Notes under the pieces: generated by a model | Database searches by the model: none | What the model was told of the DNA's origin: nothing | Seen by the model: the letters and a program-made list of their open reading frames with translations, nothing else | From: JASDSY01 sp041441465 | GTDB taxonomy: Bacteria; Muiribacteriota; UBA9980 | DNA length: 64,000 nt | Reading direction: 5' to 3' | Assembly: GCA_041441465.1 (NCBI GenBank) | Contig: JASDSY010000008.1 | Span: 27,602-91,601, forward strand | In this document: one piece after another, positions 34,424 to 43,269 of the stretch | Position numbering within the stretch: the stretch's first letter is position 1 | How the letters are laid out: the number at the start of each line of letters is the position of its first letter | Made by a program: the position numbers and the translations under genes

Positions 34424-35512
34424 CTATTTAACATTAATAATAGTCTTATTTATACCTTTATACATTTCAACTGTATTGTCAACCGGAGCAAGCGGCGCGC
34501 CCGGCAATTTACCGGCGGGTGTCATAGGAGTCATTCCCTGAGGCTGCATTCCGCCCTGCTGTTTCATCATCTGACCCATTTTTTCAGGATCGAATTCATT
34601 ATTATTTAATTGCATATTGCCTATATTCATAGTGCCAGGAGTTGAAACATTACCTTTATCAGCTTTATTTTTTCCCATAAAAATGTCAAGCGCTTCTTTT
34701 TTTGAAAGGACATTATCACCACGCGCCGATTTCTTTTTAGCATTTTCTTCCGATTCTTCAAATTCCTTTTTTGAACGAAGTAATAATATAAATGAAACTT
34801 TATTTCGGCTTTCAGTAATCAAAGTAATAATTTCAGCTTCTTCAGGCGTAGCGGCAAATGTAAGCTGCTGAACAGGAGTAGCTTTAATCGTCGGCTGCGG
34901 CGCATTCGGATCATTAGGATTCGGCGCCGGAGCAGGACGTTCCCCGCGCGGATTAGTGTCGATTGGAAGTTCGGAGCCAATCGACAAAACCATAACACCT
35001 GATAAAATTGTACGAATCGGTTCAGATACTGCCGGGTCGTTAAATATGCCGACAAGGTCGACATAGTCGCCTTCTTTAATAAAACCGCCGACAGACTGGG
35101 TAACGCCTACACCGATCGTTATAGCTCTTTTCCCGACCGGAATAGCTTCGGATAAGCGGTTAGGAATAAAAGGTTTCTTTTCGCTTACATTATCAGTCGT
35201 TAGAGCGTCTGAAATTTTTATTGGCGCCACTGCAATTTTTCCGATCAAACTCACTTCGGAAGTCATTCCTTTGCCGGCTAATTTAATATAAGCTTCGTCA
35301 GTATCAAAGGTATCAAATTTTTTAAACATTTCGGCCGTTATCTCTGTTTTAGGTTTTATCGCCTGATTCGCTCTAAAAATTGAAACAGGTTTCGCCGGAG
35401 GTATTACAACCTCTACTTTTTCAGGCGGCGCCGGCTGTTTCGGCCCCATATTCATAGCTACCAGTATCGCCATGATACCAACAAAAATTGCTACTAAAAA
35501 CCTTCGATTCAT
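34424..35512 (-). CDS. cpaB: CpaB/RcpC-type secretin partner with SAF domain
   Basis: A 362-residue inner-membrane-anchored periplasmic protein. A single N-terminal helix (MNRRFLVAIFVGIMAILVAM) is followed by a SAF domain (about 45-120, IFRANQAIKPKTEITAEMF) and the CpaB core AIPVGKRAITIGVGVTQSV and FIKEGDYVDLVGIF, which is diagnostic. A charged segment and a Met/Pro/Gln-rich tail (about 300-345) precede the end. In Tad pili this protein helps the secretin assemble. GGGAGG lies before the ATG. It opens the four-gene minus-strand unit that ends at 28455. Confidence 0.9.
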   Translation of the reverse strand: MNRRFLVAIFVGIMAILVAMNMGPKQPAPPEKVEVVIPPAKPVSIFRANQAIKPKTEITAEMFKKFDTFDTDEAYIKLAGKGMTSEVSLIGKIAVAPIKISDALTTDNVSEKKPFIPNRLSEAIPVGKRAITIGVGVTQSVGGFIKEGDYVDLVGIFNDPAVSEPIRTILSGVMVLSIGSELPIDTNPRGERPAPAPNPNDPNAPQPTIKATPVQQLTFAATPEEAEIITLITESRNKVSFILLLRSKKEFEESEENAKKKSARGDNVLSKKEALDIFMGKNKADKGNVSTPGTMNIGNMQLNNNEFDPEKMGQMMKQQGGMQPQGMTPMTPAGKLPGAPLAPVDNTVEMYKGINKTIINVK

Positions 35513-35946
35513 AGAATCCTCCCGATGTTTTTTTATTATTTTTAGTTATATATCAAAAAATATTTATAAAAAAAAAATATTCTTACACAACTATGTTTAT
35601 CGTCAATCATTTCTTTTTATTTATAATAAAGTAAAAATACTTCCAAACCAATCTGATAAAAATAAAGAAGCGTCCATTAAAAAGACGCTTCTTTAAATTA
35701 TTTTATAAGATATTCATTTTTTCTTAACTATACAAAAAAAGTCTATTTTATAATTCGCTTTTTACATTGCCGCATCATCTAAATAACGTACATTAATTTT
35801 TTATACTTAGCATTCAACCAGTCTCTCACATTTCACATACTTGATACATTGTAAGACCAATTATAAACGGCTGGATTTTTAATATACCTGTCATTTTATT
35901 AAACTGTAAAATAATATTTTATAGAACCAGCTAAAGTTTGTATAAA
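35513..35946. other. Intergenic region upstream of cpaB
   Basis: It holds the cpaB ribosome-binding site, very AT-rich sequence likely to contain the cpaB promoter, and the hairpin at 35664-35694. I see no further gene or known RNA. Confidence 0.5.
35664..35694. terminator. Hairpin terminator downstream of the small membrane protein gene
   Basis: AAAGAAGCGTC (35664-35674) pairs with GACGCTTCTTT (35684-35694); T-rich sequence follows on the minus strand, so it probably ends the transcript from 36216. Confidence 0.75.
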
Positions 35947-36216
35947 CTACTTAAAAGTATAATATTGCTCACCTTCATATTTACTTTTTATTTGATTATC
36001 AAGCAATAAGCAATTATCGTCATTTACTTTTACGTGATTACGTTCAAAATCCGTCATATCATCACGGTTATTTAAATTCAAGTATCTTTTTTCTATTTTT
36101 TCACAATAAAACAACGGAATTACAGCTTCATTATTAACGTTCCATATTTTTTTCAAAATCGTAACTTCGACTATAATCAATGCGGAAAGTATAAATATAT
36201 CAAGCATAATATTCAT
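35947..36216 (-). CDS. Small membrane-anchored hypothetical protein
   Basis: An 89-residue protein with one N-terminal hydrophobic helix (about 4-22) and a charged remainder rich in Asn, Asp and Lys. AAAGGAAG precedes the ATG and a terminator lies about 250 bases downstream, which supports a real but isolated gene. No family is recognised, and a chance reading frame cannot be excluded. Confidence 0.45.
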   Translation of the reverse strand: MNIMLDIFILSALIIVEVTILKKIWNVNNEAVIPLFYCEKIEKRYLNLNNRDDMTDFERNHVKVNDDNCLLLDNQIKSKYEGEQYYTFK

Positions 36217-36450
36217 AACTGCACTTCCTTTCTACTTCTTCGATATTTTATTAAAGCATTAACTGTGCCATGAACATTTTTATTTATTTTTCTTGTATTT
36301 ATTGAAATAATATTGTAAAATTTTGATTTAATATTTTACATAGAAACACCTTATTTTATGATTTTTGTATAATTTTTAACATTGCTTGAAATTTAATGAA
36401 ATTATAAATTTATGTTTAATAAAATAAAGAAAACTCAGGAGAAAAATTTA

Positions 36451-37911
36451 ATGAAAAACTCAAACTTCCCAAAGAAAGCGGCGCTTGAAAAAATTGCCCC
36501 GACAATTGATAAGCTCGAAGTCATAGTTGAAAAGTTCGGCGGCGAAGGCGTAGGCATTTCCCATTATGACGGAAAAGTTGTTTTTATTCCCAACAGTGTG
36601 CCAGGCGATAAAGTTCTTGTCAAAAATATGAAAGAAACCAAAAGTTATATAAAAGGCGAGATAATAAAAATAGTTTCGCCTTCGCCTCATCGTGTGACTC
36701 CGCCATGTCCTCATTTTGGCGAATGCGGCGGCTGTTCGCACCAAAACATAGCTTATCCCATGCAGTTAAAATTCAAACACGAATTGCTTCGCGAAATATT
36801 CAGAAAATTTATAACACCGCAGTTGAAAGTCGAGGAAGTAACTCCGTCGCCGCTGGAGTTCGGCTACCGCAACAAGCTTCAAATGCAGTGCGCCGCAGGC
36901 AAAAACGGCAAAGTAGTGGCAGGTTTTTATAAAGTCAGATCTCACGACGTAGTCCCGATAGAATCATGCCCTCTGCATTCCGATAAGATAAACAAAATGG
37001 TCGATTCAGTCGTATCGCTTCTCAATCAGTTTAAAATTCCGCCTTACAGCGAAAAATTAAAAAAAGGCATGGTCCGCCATATTGTAATCCGTGAGAGCCA
37101 CACCTCAAATGAAATGATTTTAACTATCGTTTCAAATTATCCGACGCTTTTTCAGCAAAATAAAATCTCGAAAATTTTATTCTCGCAAAACAAAAATTTG
37201 AAAGGCTTTTTTGTTTACCATAATCCGCACGATACGAATGTAATATTCGAAGACGGCCAGGACATCAGCTTAAATGACAATCATTCGCCGCTCACGAGAG
37301 TTTTTGGCGACGATTTTGTCACGGACCAGATAAACGGCACAAAATTCAAAGTATCGCCGCTTTCGTTTTTCCAGGTAAACACTTTACAGGCAAATAACAT
37401 GGCGACAATGGTTGAAAAACTCTTAACGGAAGGCCGCGATACATCGAAAGTATCTTTAATAGACGCTTATGCCGGTATCGGCACATTATCTCTGGGATTA
37501 GCGCCTAAATTTAAAAGCGTTATGGCTTTAGAAATAGTCAATCAAGCGTGTTCGCTGGCGCGTTTAAACGCAAAAACCGCAAGAGCCGCTAATTTCCATG
37601 TAAGAAAAGGCGACGCGGTAGAGCTTATCGACAGGCTTTATAACCAGCTCGGACCTGAAAAATTTGAAAAAGAGTATCCTTACTTAATACTCGATCCGCC
37701 GCGTTCTGGATTGAGCGAAGAAATGACGGAGTTTTTGTGCGACGTAAAATTCAAGGAAATCGTTTATATCTCATGCAACCCGCACACACAGGCGCGCGAC
37801 GTCGAAAAATTGGTAAACGACGGCGGTTATAAAGTCGTAAAAATCGCGCCGTTTGATATGTTTCCGCATACGTTCCATATCGAAAATATAATGAAACTCG
37901 TTCAAAAATAA
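36451..37911 (+). CDS. 23S rRNA (uracil-C5)-methyltransferase, RlmCD/RumA family
   Basis: A 486-residue SAM-dependent methyltransferase that makes 5-methyluridine in RNA. The N-terminal TRAM RNA-binding domain covers about 20-76. Four cysteines, C86, C92, C95 and C173, form the 4Fe-4S site of RumA-type enzymes. The catalytic domain has VSPLSFFQVN, the SAM motif DAYAGIGTLSLGLA (338-351), LDPPRSGL and the nucleophile Cys442 in YISCNPHT. The start at 36451 is chosen because AGGAG lies nine bases before it; an upstream ATG at 36412 has no ribosome-binding site. Which of U747, U1939 or a tRNA position is modified cannot be told. Confidence 0.92.
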   Translation: MKNSNFPKKAALEKIAPTIDKLEVIVEKFGGEGVGISHYDGKVVFIPNSVPGDKVLVKNMKETKSYIKGEIIKIVSPSPHRVTPPCPHFGECGGCSHQNIAYPMQLKFKHELLREIFRKFITPQLKVEEVTPSPLEFGYRNKLQMQCAAGKNGKVVAGFYKVRSHDVVPIESCPLHSDKINKMVDSVVSLLNQFKIPPYSEKLKKGMVRHIVIRESHTSNEMILTIVSNYPTLFQQNKISKILFSQNKNLKGFFVYHNPHDTNVIFEDGQDISLNDNHSPLTRVFGDDFVTDQINGTKFKVSPLSFFQVNTLQANNMATMVEKLLTEGRDTSKVSLIDAYAGIGTLSLGLAPKFKSVMALEIVNQACSLARLNAKTARAANFHVRKGDAVELIDRLYNQLGPEKFEKEYPYLILDPPRSGLSEEMTEFLCDVKFKEIVYISCNPHTQARDVEKLVNDGGYKVVKIAPFDMFPHTFHIENIMKLVQK

Positions 37912-37932
37912 TTTTTATAGCCCTTAATGTTG

Positions 37933-38003
37933 CACTATAAGCCGGAAGCATAAGTTTGAGCCAATAATAAACCTATAATTTTTTATGCCTCCGGCTTATA
38001 GTG
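37933..38003. repeat. Long inverted repeat, 21-bp arms with one mismatch
   Basis: The arm at 37933-37953 (beginning CACTATAAGCCGGA) is mirrored at 37983-38003 (ending TCCGGCTTATAGTG) with one mismatch, around a 29-base loop. No T tract follows on either strand, so it is not a standard terminator. It could protect the 3' end of the methyltransferase messenger or be a small mobile or REP-like element. Confidence 0.8.
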
Positions 38004-38142
38004 ACGATTTAATATCATTTCTCACCTTTCAAGAGCCGAATAATAATGTAATTTCATTTTTAAGCGCAGAAACAATAATATATTAAGCATTATTTTTATT
38101 ATGTTTTTAGTTAATAATAACGAATGATAATTTTTTAATTTT

Positions 38143-39909
38143 ATGAAAAAAATAATATCAAAATTCATTATAATTTTCATATTATTGTTAATTCCATATT
38201 CTTCAGGATATTGCGATTGTGTTTTTTATAAAGATAAAACCGGCGGATTAAATTTACTCACTAAAAATTATCAAACATATTTCATTAATCACAATGCCGG
38301 AATACAAAAAATGGAAATTTCCGTTACTCTTAATAAAATAGTTTCTGATACCGTTATATGGATATTTCCAGTGCCGGCGCAATCGGAAACTATAAAAGTT
38401 AATTCTTTAGCTCCTTTATCTGATTTTTATGTTTATAACCTGCCGGAACAATTTAAAAAGGAAATCGACGATATACACGATTTTTTATTTTACTCGCAAA
38501 TTACTGATTGGATACTATCAAAATTCGTCGGCCGGCTTTTCCTTTGCCTATGCAATAAGGAGGATTACCAAAAATATTATAAATTTTCCAAAGTATCCAA
38601 CTACACCTTGACCACGGAATTGGTTTCCACTCAAAACAAAGATTCGGTCGAAACTTATTTTAAGTCAAAAAATCTAAATTTTAGCTCTGATTTTAGTAAA
38701 GTAATAAATGAATATATTGGCAAAAATTACAGTTTGGTCATATCATATATTTCAGCCGACAAAATTTCCAGTAAAAACGATTCTAAATTTAAAATTAATA
38801 TTTTATTTCCAAGTGAAAACATATTCGTTCCTTTAAAGTTAAATTCAATATACGGCACTCAAGAAATTTCCCTCAGCATAAATATAAATAATTACATAGA
38901 AGCTGTTTTGCCTGAACACCTGGAAAATTTTTCAAGCATAGACTATTTTTTTAATAACGCCATAACTCTTGCAGCAAATTCAACAAATAATTTCTTTGAC
39001 AAAAGTTGTAAAAACCTGAAAATTACTTCATTATATCTTTCAGCCCCGGCAGCTAATTATAAAGAAGACATAGTTTTTAAAAATTTTAACTATAAATTTT
39101 ATTTTAAACAATTTATAACAGATCATTCAGGATTCATAAAACTATTTTTTCTTGCTTTATTTTCCTGCATTTCAAGCATGTTATCTACGGTTATCGCCTT
39201 TAATAGTATAAGCCGTAAAAAGTCATCATTTATTTTCGGATTATTTAATTTAATGTCGCTTGCAGGAATAATCGCGGCCTCTTATTTGTTAAATATAGAA
39301 CAAAAATTTGCCGACGGCTCTTCTGAAAAGCACTATAAGAATAACTTTTTTTTAAAATTAGAACTATGTTTCATCATTTTTTTGATTCTTCTTGTTTCTT
39401 TTATAACCCATTATAATTCATCAATGATATTTGAAAAATTATTTATCGATTATTGGCCGGAAGAATCTTTTATAAAAAATTTTATGTCTTCATCGCCTGT
39501 TGGTTTTTGTATTGCATTATATCTGATTTTGGTTGCGGCTTCAAAATATCTGTTTATTTTTCTAAGCGACAAATATCCTAAGGTTTGCGTTTCTTTACTT
39601 GCGGCATTATCATTCACTTGCTTGCACTTTTTTTTAGAATGGAATAAAATCATATTTACGGATATGGGAATATCTAAACTTCCTTTGTTCTTTCAAATAT
39701 ATATGAATCAGCCGGTTATTTTTTATATATTCTCATATATAACTATTTTATTTTCAACTTTTACATTATTCAAAATCTATGAGAAAAGAAAACAAACTTT
39801 TATATATTTATTTTCATTTATAATTATTTTTCATTTTCTATCGTTTTCATCAAAACTTTTTTTCTTATTTACATCAAATCTAAGCCATTTATACAATTTT
39901 TTACCGTAG
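38143..39909 (+). CDS. Membrane protein with exported N-terminal DUF2330-like domain
   Basis: A 588-residue protein with a signal peptide (about 5-24) followed by an exported domain (about 25-320) and six to seven hydrophobic helices (about 338-585). The start of the mature region, CVFYKDKTGGLNLLTKNYQTYFINHNAG, then ISVTLNKIVSDTVIWIFPVPA, resembles DUF2330-type proteins in which a cysteine-led strand is followed by a tryptophan-valine-proline motif; I recall the pattern and have not searched it. No catalytic motif is visible. The sequence is very rich in Phe, Ile, Lys and Asn and the gene is more AT-rich than its neighbours. No ribosome-binding site is obvious before the ATG at 38143. Confidence 0.72.
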   Translation: MKKIISKFIIIFILLLIPYSSGYCDCVFYKDKTGGLNLLTKNYQTYFINHNAGIQKMEISVTLNKIVSDTVIWIFPVPAQSETIKVNSLAPLSDFYVYNLPEQFKKEIDDIHDFLFYSQITDWILSKFVGRLFLCLCNKEDYQKYYKFSKVSNYTLTTELVSTQNKDSVETYFKSKNLNFSSDFSKVINEYIGKNYSLVISYISADKISSKNDSKFKINILFPSENIFVPLKLNSIYGTQEISLSININNYIEAVLPEHLENFSSIDYFFNNAITLAANSTNNFFDKSCKNLKITSLYLSAPAANYKEDIVFKNFNYKFYFKQFITDHSGFIKLFFLALFSCISSMLSTVIAFNSISRKKSSFIFGLFNLMSLAGIIAASYLLNIEQKFADGSSEKHYKNNFFLKLELCFIIFLILLVSFITHYNSSMIFEKLFIDYWPEESFIKNFMSSSPVGFCIALYLILVAASKYLFIFLSDKYPKVCVSLLAALSFTCLHFFLEWNKIIFTDMGISKLPLFFQIYMNQPVIFYIFSYITILFSTFTLFKIYEKRKQTFIYLFSFIIIFHFLSFSSKLFFLFTSNLSHLYNFLP

Positions 39910-39945
39910 CAATCTATAAAAATTTTTATATAAATCGGAGGCGCT

Positions 39946-40443
39946 ATGGCCGAATTTAAGTTTACCTCTATGACACAAATTAATAAAGGCTGGTCAGAAG
40001 ATAAAAAATTCTGTGTCACAAATGAGTCCAGCACAAAATACCTGCTTAGAATTTCGCCGTTAGGAAGATTTAAAACAAGATAAGCGCTAGTTTCAATGCT
40101 TAATAATGTATCGAAATTAGGCATTCCAATGTGCCAACCGATAAAATTCGACGTCTGCCAGGACGGCGTATATACTTTACATAGCTGGATTAACGGCCAT
40201 GATGCAGAAGAAATTGTCACGAAACTTCCAGAGGCAGAACAATATATTCTGGGAATAACCTCTGTTGAAATTTTGAAAATAATTCACTCCATACCGGCGT
40301 CATTGAATCAAGAAAGCTGGTATGACAGGTTTAGCCGCAAGACAAATAATAAAATAAAATCATATTTTTATACAATCAGCCAAACATTATATTTGTTTAG
40401 GCCGACAAAATATATTCTTAACCAGGAGCGATTTCATGGGTAA
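39946..40443 (+). pseudogene. Broken aminoglycoside phosphotransferase-like gene
   Basis: A reading frame with GGAGG before the ATG at 39946 encodes TQINKGWSEDKKFCVTNE and YLLRISPLGRF, typical of the N-terminal lobe of APH-family kinases, then meets an in-frame TAA at 40081. The same frame continues with LGIPMCQPIKFDVCQDGVYTLHSWINGHDAE and IHSIPA, again family-like, to a stop at 40443. The kinase catalytic loop (HGDxHxGN) and the rest of the C-terminal lobe are absent, so it is both interrupted and truncated. The 3' end overlaps the next gene start at 40436. It is a decayed resistance-type or small-molecule kinase gene; nothing suggests function. Confidence 0.82.
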
Positions 40444-41197
40444 TTGGTTTACTATAGACCGCATCGATGCGGATACATATATAATCAGCGAATACCGGCA
40501 CTGGGAAGAAACACACTGCTATCTTATCACCGGAAATGATCGAAGCCTGTTAATCGACACCGGACTTGGCATCTGCGATATCTCTGACCAAGTGAAAAAA
40601 CTTACCGATAAACCGGTGATCGCAGTTGCGACGCACATTCATTGGGACCATATCGGAGGCCATAAATATTATCCTGATTTTTACGCGCATGAGGCGGAAT
40701 TGAATTGGCTGTCAGGTAAATTCCCATTGCCATTGAACACGATTCGTAATATGGTTATTGACCGGTGCGATTTACCGAATGGATATGACATAAATACATA
40801 TGAATTTTTTCAGGGGACGCCCTCGCGCATTCTTCATGACGGTGATATTATAGACACAGGAAACCGTTTAATAGAGGTTATGCATACGCCGGGGCATTCT
40901 CCCGGTCACATGTGTTTTTTGGAAAAAGAACGGGGTTATCTATTTACCGGCGATCTGGTTTACAAAGACACGCTGTTTGCTTATTATCCGTCTACCGATC
41001 CGGCCGCTTATTTAAACTCACTTGAAAAAATCGCGGATTTACATATAAAACAAGTATTTCCAGCCCATCATAGCCTTGATATTAAACCTGAAATATTAAT
41101 CCGCATGCGCGATGCTTTTCGCAAACTCAAAGCCGACGGCCTCCTCCGCCATGGAAGCGGAAAATTTGATTACGGCGATTGGGCATTGTGGCTGTAA
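40436..41197 (+). CDS. Metallo-beta-lactamase-fold hydrolase
   Basis: A 253-residue MBL-fold enzyme. The metal-binding motif THIHWDH (HxHxDH at 67-72) is intact, followed by HTPGHSPGHMCF and GDLVYKD, and a terminal PAHH, all expected ligands. The group includes glyoxalase-II-like thioesterases and other hydrolases; the substrate is not evident, and nothing marks it as a true beta-lactamase. AGGAG lies eight bases before the ATG. It abuts the APH remnant, with which it may have arrived. Confidence 0.88.
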   Translation: MGNWFTIDRIDADTYIISEYRHWEETHCYLITGNDRSLLIDTGLGICDISDQVKKLTDKPVIAVATHIHWDHIGGHKYYPDFYAHEAELNWLSGKFPLPLNTIRNMVIDRCDLPNGYDINTYEFFQGTPSRILHDGDIIDTGNRLIEVMHTPGHSPGHMCFLEKERGYLFTGDLVYKDTLFAYYPSTDPAAYLNSLEKIADLHIKQVFPAHHSLDIKPEILIRMRDAFRKLKADGLLRHGSGKFDYGDWALWL

Positions 41198-41313
41198 AAC
41201 TATGATTACCTTCGTATAATAATACCTGCCGCAAAATAAATTTACAAAATTACTTGCTCATTTTAAAATACGGCTTTAATAATTATTAAATATAAAATGA
41301 AAGGAAGTATAAA

Positions 41314-41991
41314 ATGAATTTCAATATAGACAACTGGATGAAAACATATCTTAGTAAATTACAAATTATTTTTAATTCAAATCTGCTGTTTGCCGGACTG
41401 CAGGGCAGCTACAGCCGCGGCGAAGCAACTGAAGCAAGCGACATTGACGCAGTTGTAATACTCAAAACAGTTACCGCAGCAGAAATAAAAAAATACGCAG
41501 AAATGCTGGATTCGCTTTCAAACCGCGAAAAAATTTGCGGTTTTATATCAGGCAAGGAGGAGTTAATGAATTGGGAACGCTCCGACTTATTTCAATTCTA
41601 TCATGACACCATGCCATATTTCGGAAATATTGATTTTTTACTGCCGCTAATCAGCAAAAATGACGTCCAGCGCGCGGTGCGAATCGGGGCATGTAATATT
41701 TATCATATGTGCGGGCACAATATGATACACGAAAAAGACTATAAAATTTTGAAAACGCTTTATAAATCAGCCGTATTTACAATTCAGGCAGATCATTTTT
41801 ATAAAACCGGCAAATATTTAAAACAAAAAAATGAACTTATTTCTGAGTTAAACTCATCGGAATTGAAAATTATACAGACAGGCATAATAATAAAAAAAGA
41901 AATAAAAATAAGCCAACCTGATTTTGAAAGCTATTCAGAATTGCTTTTTAATTGGGCCGCTAATTTAATTAATGAATACAGGATAAAATGA
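41314..41991 (+). CDS. Nucleotidyltransferase-domain protein
   Basis: A 225-residue protein with the polymerase-beta nucleotidyltransferase core: GLQGSYSRGEATEASDIDAVVIL places GS at 31-32 and the metal-binding aspartates at 43 and 45. The rest is helical. Such proteins include aminoglycoside nucleotidyltransferases and MNT antitoxins; the length fits a stand-alone transferase, and no HEPN partner is adjacent. AAAGGAAG precedes the ATG. Neighbouring APH-, MBL- and hydrolase-like genes suggest a small accessory patch. Confidence 0.82.
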   Translation: MNFNIDNWMKTYLSKLQIIFNSNLLFAGLQGSYSRGEATEASDIDAVVILKTVTAAEIKKYAEMLDSLSNREKICGFISGKEELMNWERSDLFQFYHDTMPYFGNIDFLLPLISKNDVQRAVRIGACNIYHMCGHNMIHEKDYKILKTLYKSAVFTIQADHFYKTGKYLKQKNELISELNSSELKIIQTGIIIKKEIKISQPDFESYSELLFNWAANLINEYRIK

Positions 41992-42118
41992 TACTAACCA
42001 GGTTATACAATTGATAAGTGTATTTTTAAAATAAAAATACGCAATAATTATATAACTTTATCCTAAAATATTTTTAAAGAATAAATAACTACATAGTTAT
42101 TAAAAATGGAGTAATGAT

Positions 42119-42814
42119 ATGAAACAAGAAAAAATAACTATCGGAGAAATTCCGGCAATAATATATGGTGAAAAAGCGAATAATGTTTATTTGTTCATCC
42201 ACGGCAAGGACGGCAGCAAAGAAGAAGCCGAACCTTTTGCAGAAATTATTTTGGCAAAAGACTGCCAGGTTCTCAGCATCGATTTACCTGGACACGGCGA
42301 GAGAAAAAACGAAACCGAAAGATTTTTACCATGGATAGTGGTACCTGAGCTTCAACAAATCTGGAATTACATGACCGGCCGCTGGGAAAAGATTTCACTC
42401 AGGGCAAATAGCATAGGGGCCTGGTACGCAATGCTCGCATTCGGCGGTAAAAATATCGTAAAAAGCTTATTTGTATCTCCCATTCTTGACATGGAACAAC
42501 TAATCCGCAATATGATGAGTTGGGCAGGCGTATCCGAAGATATGTTAGAAACAAATAAAATAATACCAACATCCTTTGGCCATACATTATCATGGGACTA
42601 TTTTCTTTACGTAAAAAAAAATCACATTACCAAATGGGATAATGAAACAAAAATATTATACGGCACTAAAGATAATCTCACCGAGCGCGGCATAGTCGAT
42701 AAATTCGTTAAACGCTTCAATTGCGGCTTAACTATTGTAGAAGAAGGCGAACATTGGTTTCATACCAAAGAGCAATTGACAATTTTAGATAATTGGATAA
42801 AAGAAAATTCGTAA
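42119..42814 (+). CDS. Alpha/beta hydrolase
   Basis: A 231-residue serine hydrolase. The order of motifs is VYLFIHGKDGSKEE (oxyanion region), a nucleophile elbow RANSIGAW with Ser98, GTKDNL with Asp185, and GEHWFH with His212. The elbow reads A-N-S-I-G rather than the usual G-x-S-x-G, a tolerated variant. No lid or signal peptide is seen, so it is cytosolic. The substrate is unknown. It is the last member of the accessory-type patch before the guanidine module. Confidence 0.82.
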   Translation: MKQEKITIGEIPAIIYGEKANNVYLFIHGKDGSKEEAEPFAEIILAKDCQVLSIDLPGHGERKNETERFLPWIVVPELQQIWNYMTGRWEKISLRANSIGAWYAMLAFGGKNIVKSLFVSPILDMEQLIRNMMSWAGVSEDMLETNKIIPTSFGHTLSWDYFLYVKKNHITKWDNETKILYGTKDNLTERGIVDKFVKRFNCGLTIVEEGEHWFHTKEQLTILDNWIKENS

Positions 42815-42897
42815 ATTATTATATACTATTTTTTGTAATTTCTATGATTTAGAAGCAATTTTCACATATTTATTTTATGAATAATTTAATTATTTAA

Positions 42898-42908
42898 CGG
42901 GAACGCAT
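42898..42908. repeat. 11-base direct repeat, left copy, beside the guanidine module
   Basis: CGGGAACGCAT occurs here and again at 44366-44376. Each copy is followed by TGTTGATTT, at once in the right copy and after 12 bases in the left. Confidence 0.7.
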
Positions 42909-42922
42909 GTTAAATAATTATG

Positions 42923-42951
42923 TTGATTTAAATGTTTTTATATGATAGAAT
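42923..42951 (+). promoter_or_regulatory. Promoter of the guanidine riboswitch operon
   Basis: TTGATT (42923-42928), 17 bases, TAGAAT (42946-42951). The start would be near 42958, 40 bases before the aptamer. Confidence 0.65.
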
Positions 42952-42997
42952 TAATTCATAATGTTATTTTAGTGAATTACAAAATATATAATTTAGT

Positions 42998-43115
42998 TTT
43001 CTAGGGTTCCGCAATTTATGATTGGCAGGTCCGAGAGAAAACGCACAGTTTCAGCTGTGAACACGGAAGGATAAAAGCCTGGGAGATATCTAAAGTATCT
43101 CTGCAGGCTTTTTTT
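42998..43115 (+). promoter_or_regulatory. Guanidine-I (ykkC) riboswitch with terminator platform
   Basis: The conserved blocks of the class are present in order: CTAGGGTTCCG (43001-43011), GGTCCGAGAG (43028-43037), a CACAG/CTGTG hairpin (43044-43059), and ACACGGAAGG followed by ATAAAAGCCTGGGAGA (43061-43086). The 3' part of the aptamer doubles as the 5' arm of a terminator: AAAGCCTG (43074-43081) with GGAGATA pairs with TATCTC and CAGGCTTT before seven T (to 43115). Guanidine binding should therefore allow readthrough into the genes at 43270 and 44036. The match to a known class is strong by motif and by the Gdx gene downstream. Confidence 0.92.
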
Positions 43116-43269
43116 ATTTACTGAATTAGCGGAATTAGAAAAGATTATTAAAACTAAAAACATATTACGAATCAGTAAATACAGCACAAAAAAATCAAGT
43201 ATGAAATCTATTTGAATTTTAGATAAATCATAAAAAACGATAATATATGAGTTTCAGGAGGCAAAGAAA

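Noticed and set aside
38429..38611. A 60-codon forward frame inside the 38143-39909 gene
   Set aside because: It is an alternative frame inside a longer coding region with clear signal peptide and membrane helices.
40081..40083. In-frame TAA as a recoded sense codon
   Set aside because: TAA and TGA act as normal stops for conserved genes here (for example TAA for addA, TGA for fur), and the APH-like frame is also truncated.
40436..41197. MBL-fold gene as a true beta-lactamase
   Set aside because: The protein lacks a signal peptide and its motifs fit the broad hydrolase superfamily.
41314..41991. Nucleotidyltransferase as half of a MNT/HEPN toxin-antitoxin pair
   Set aside because: No HEPN gene lies next to it and the protein is longer than typical MNT antitoxins.
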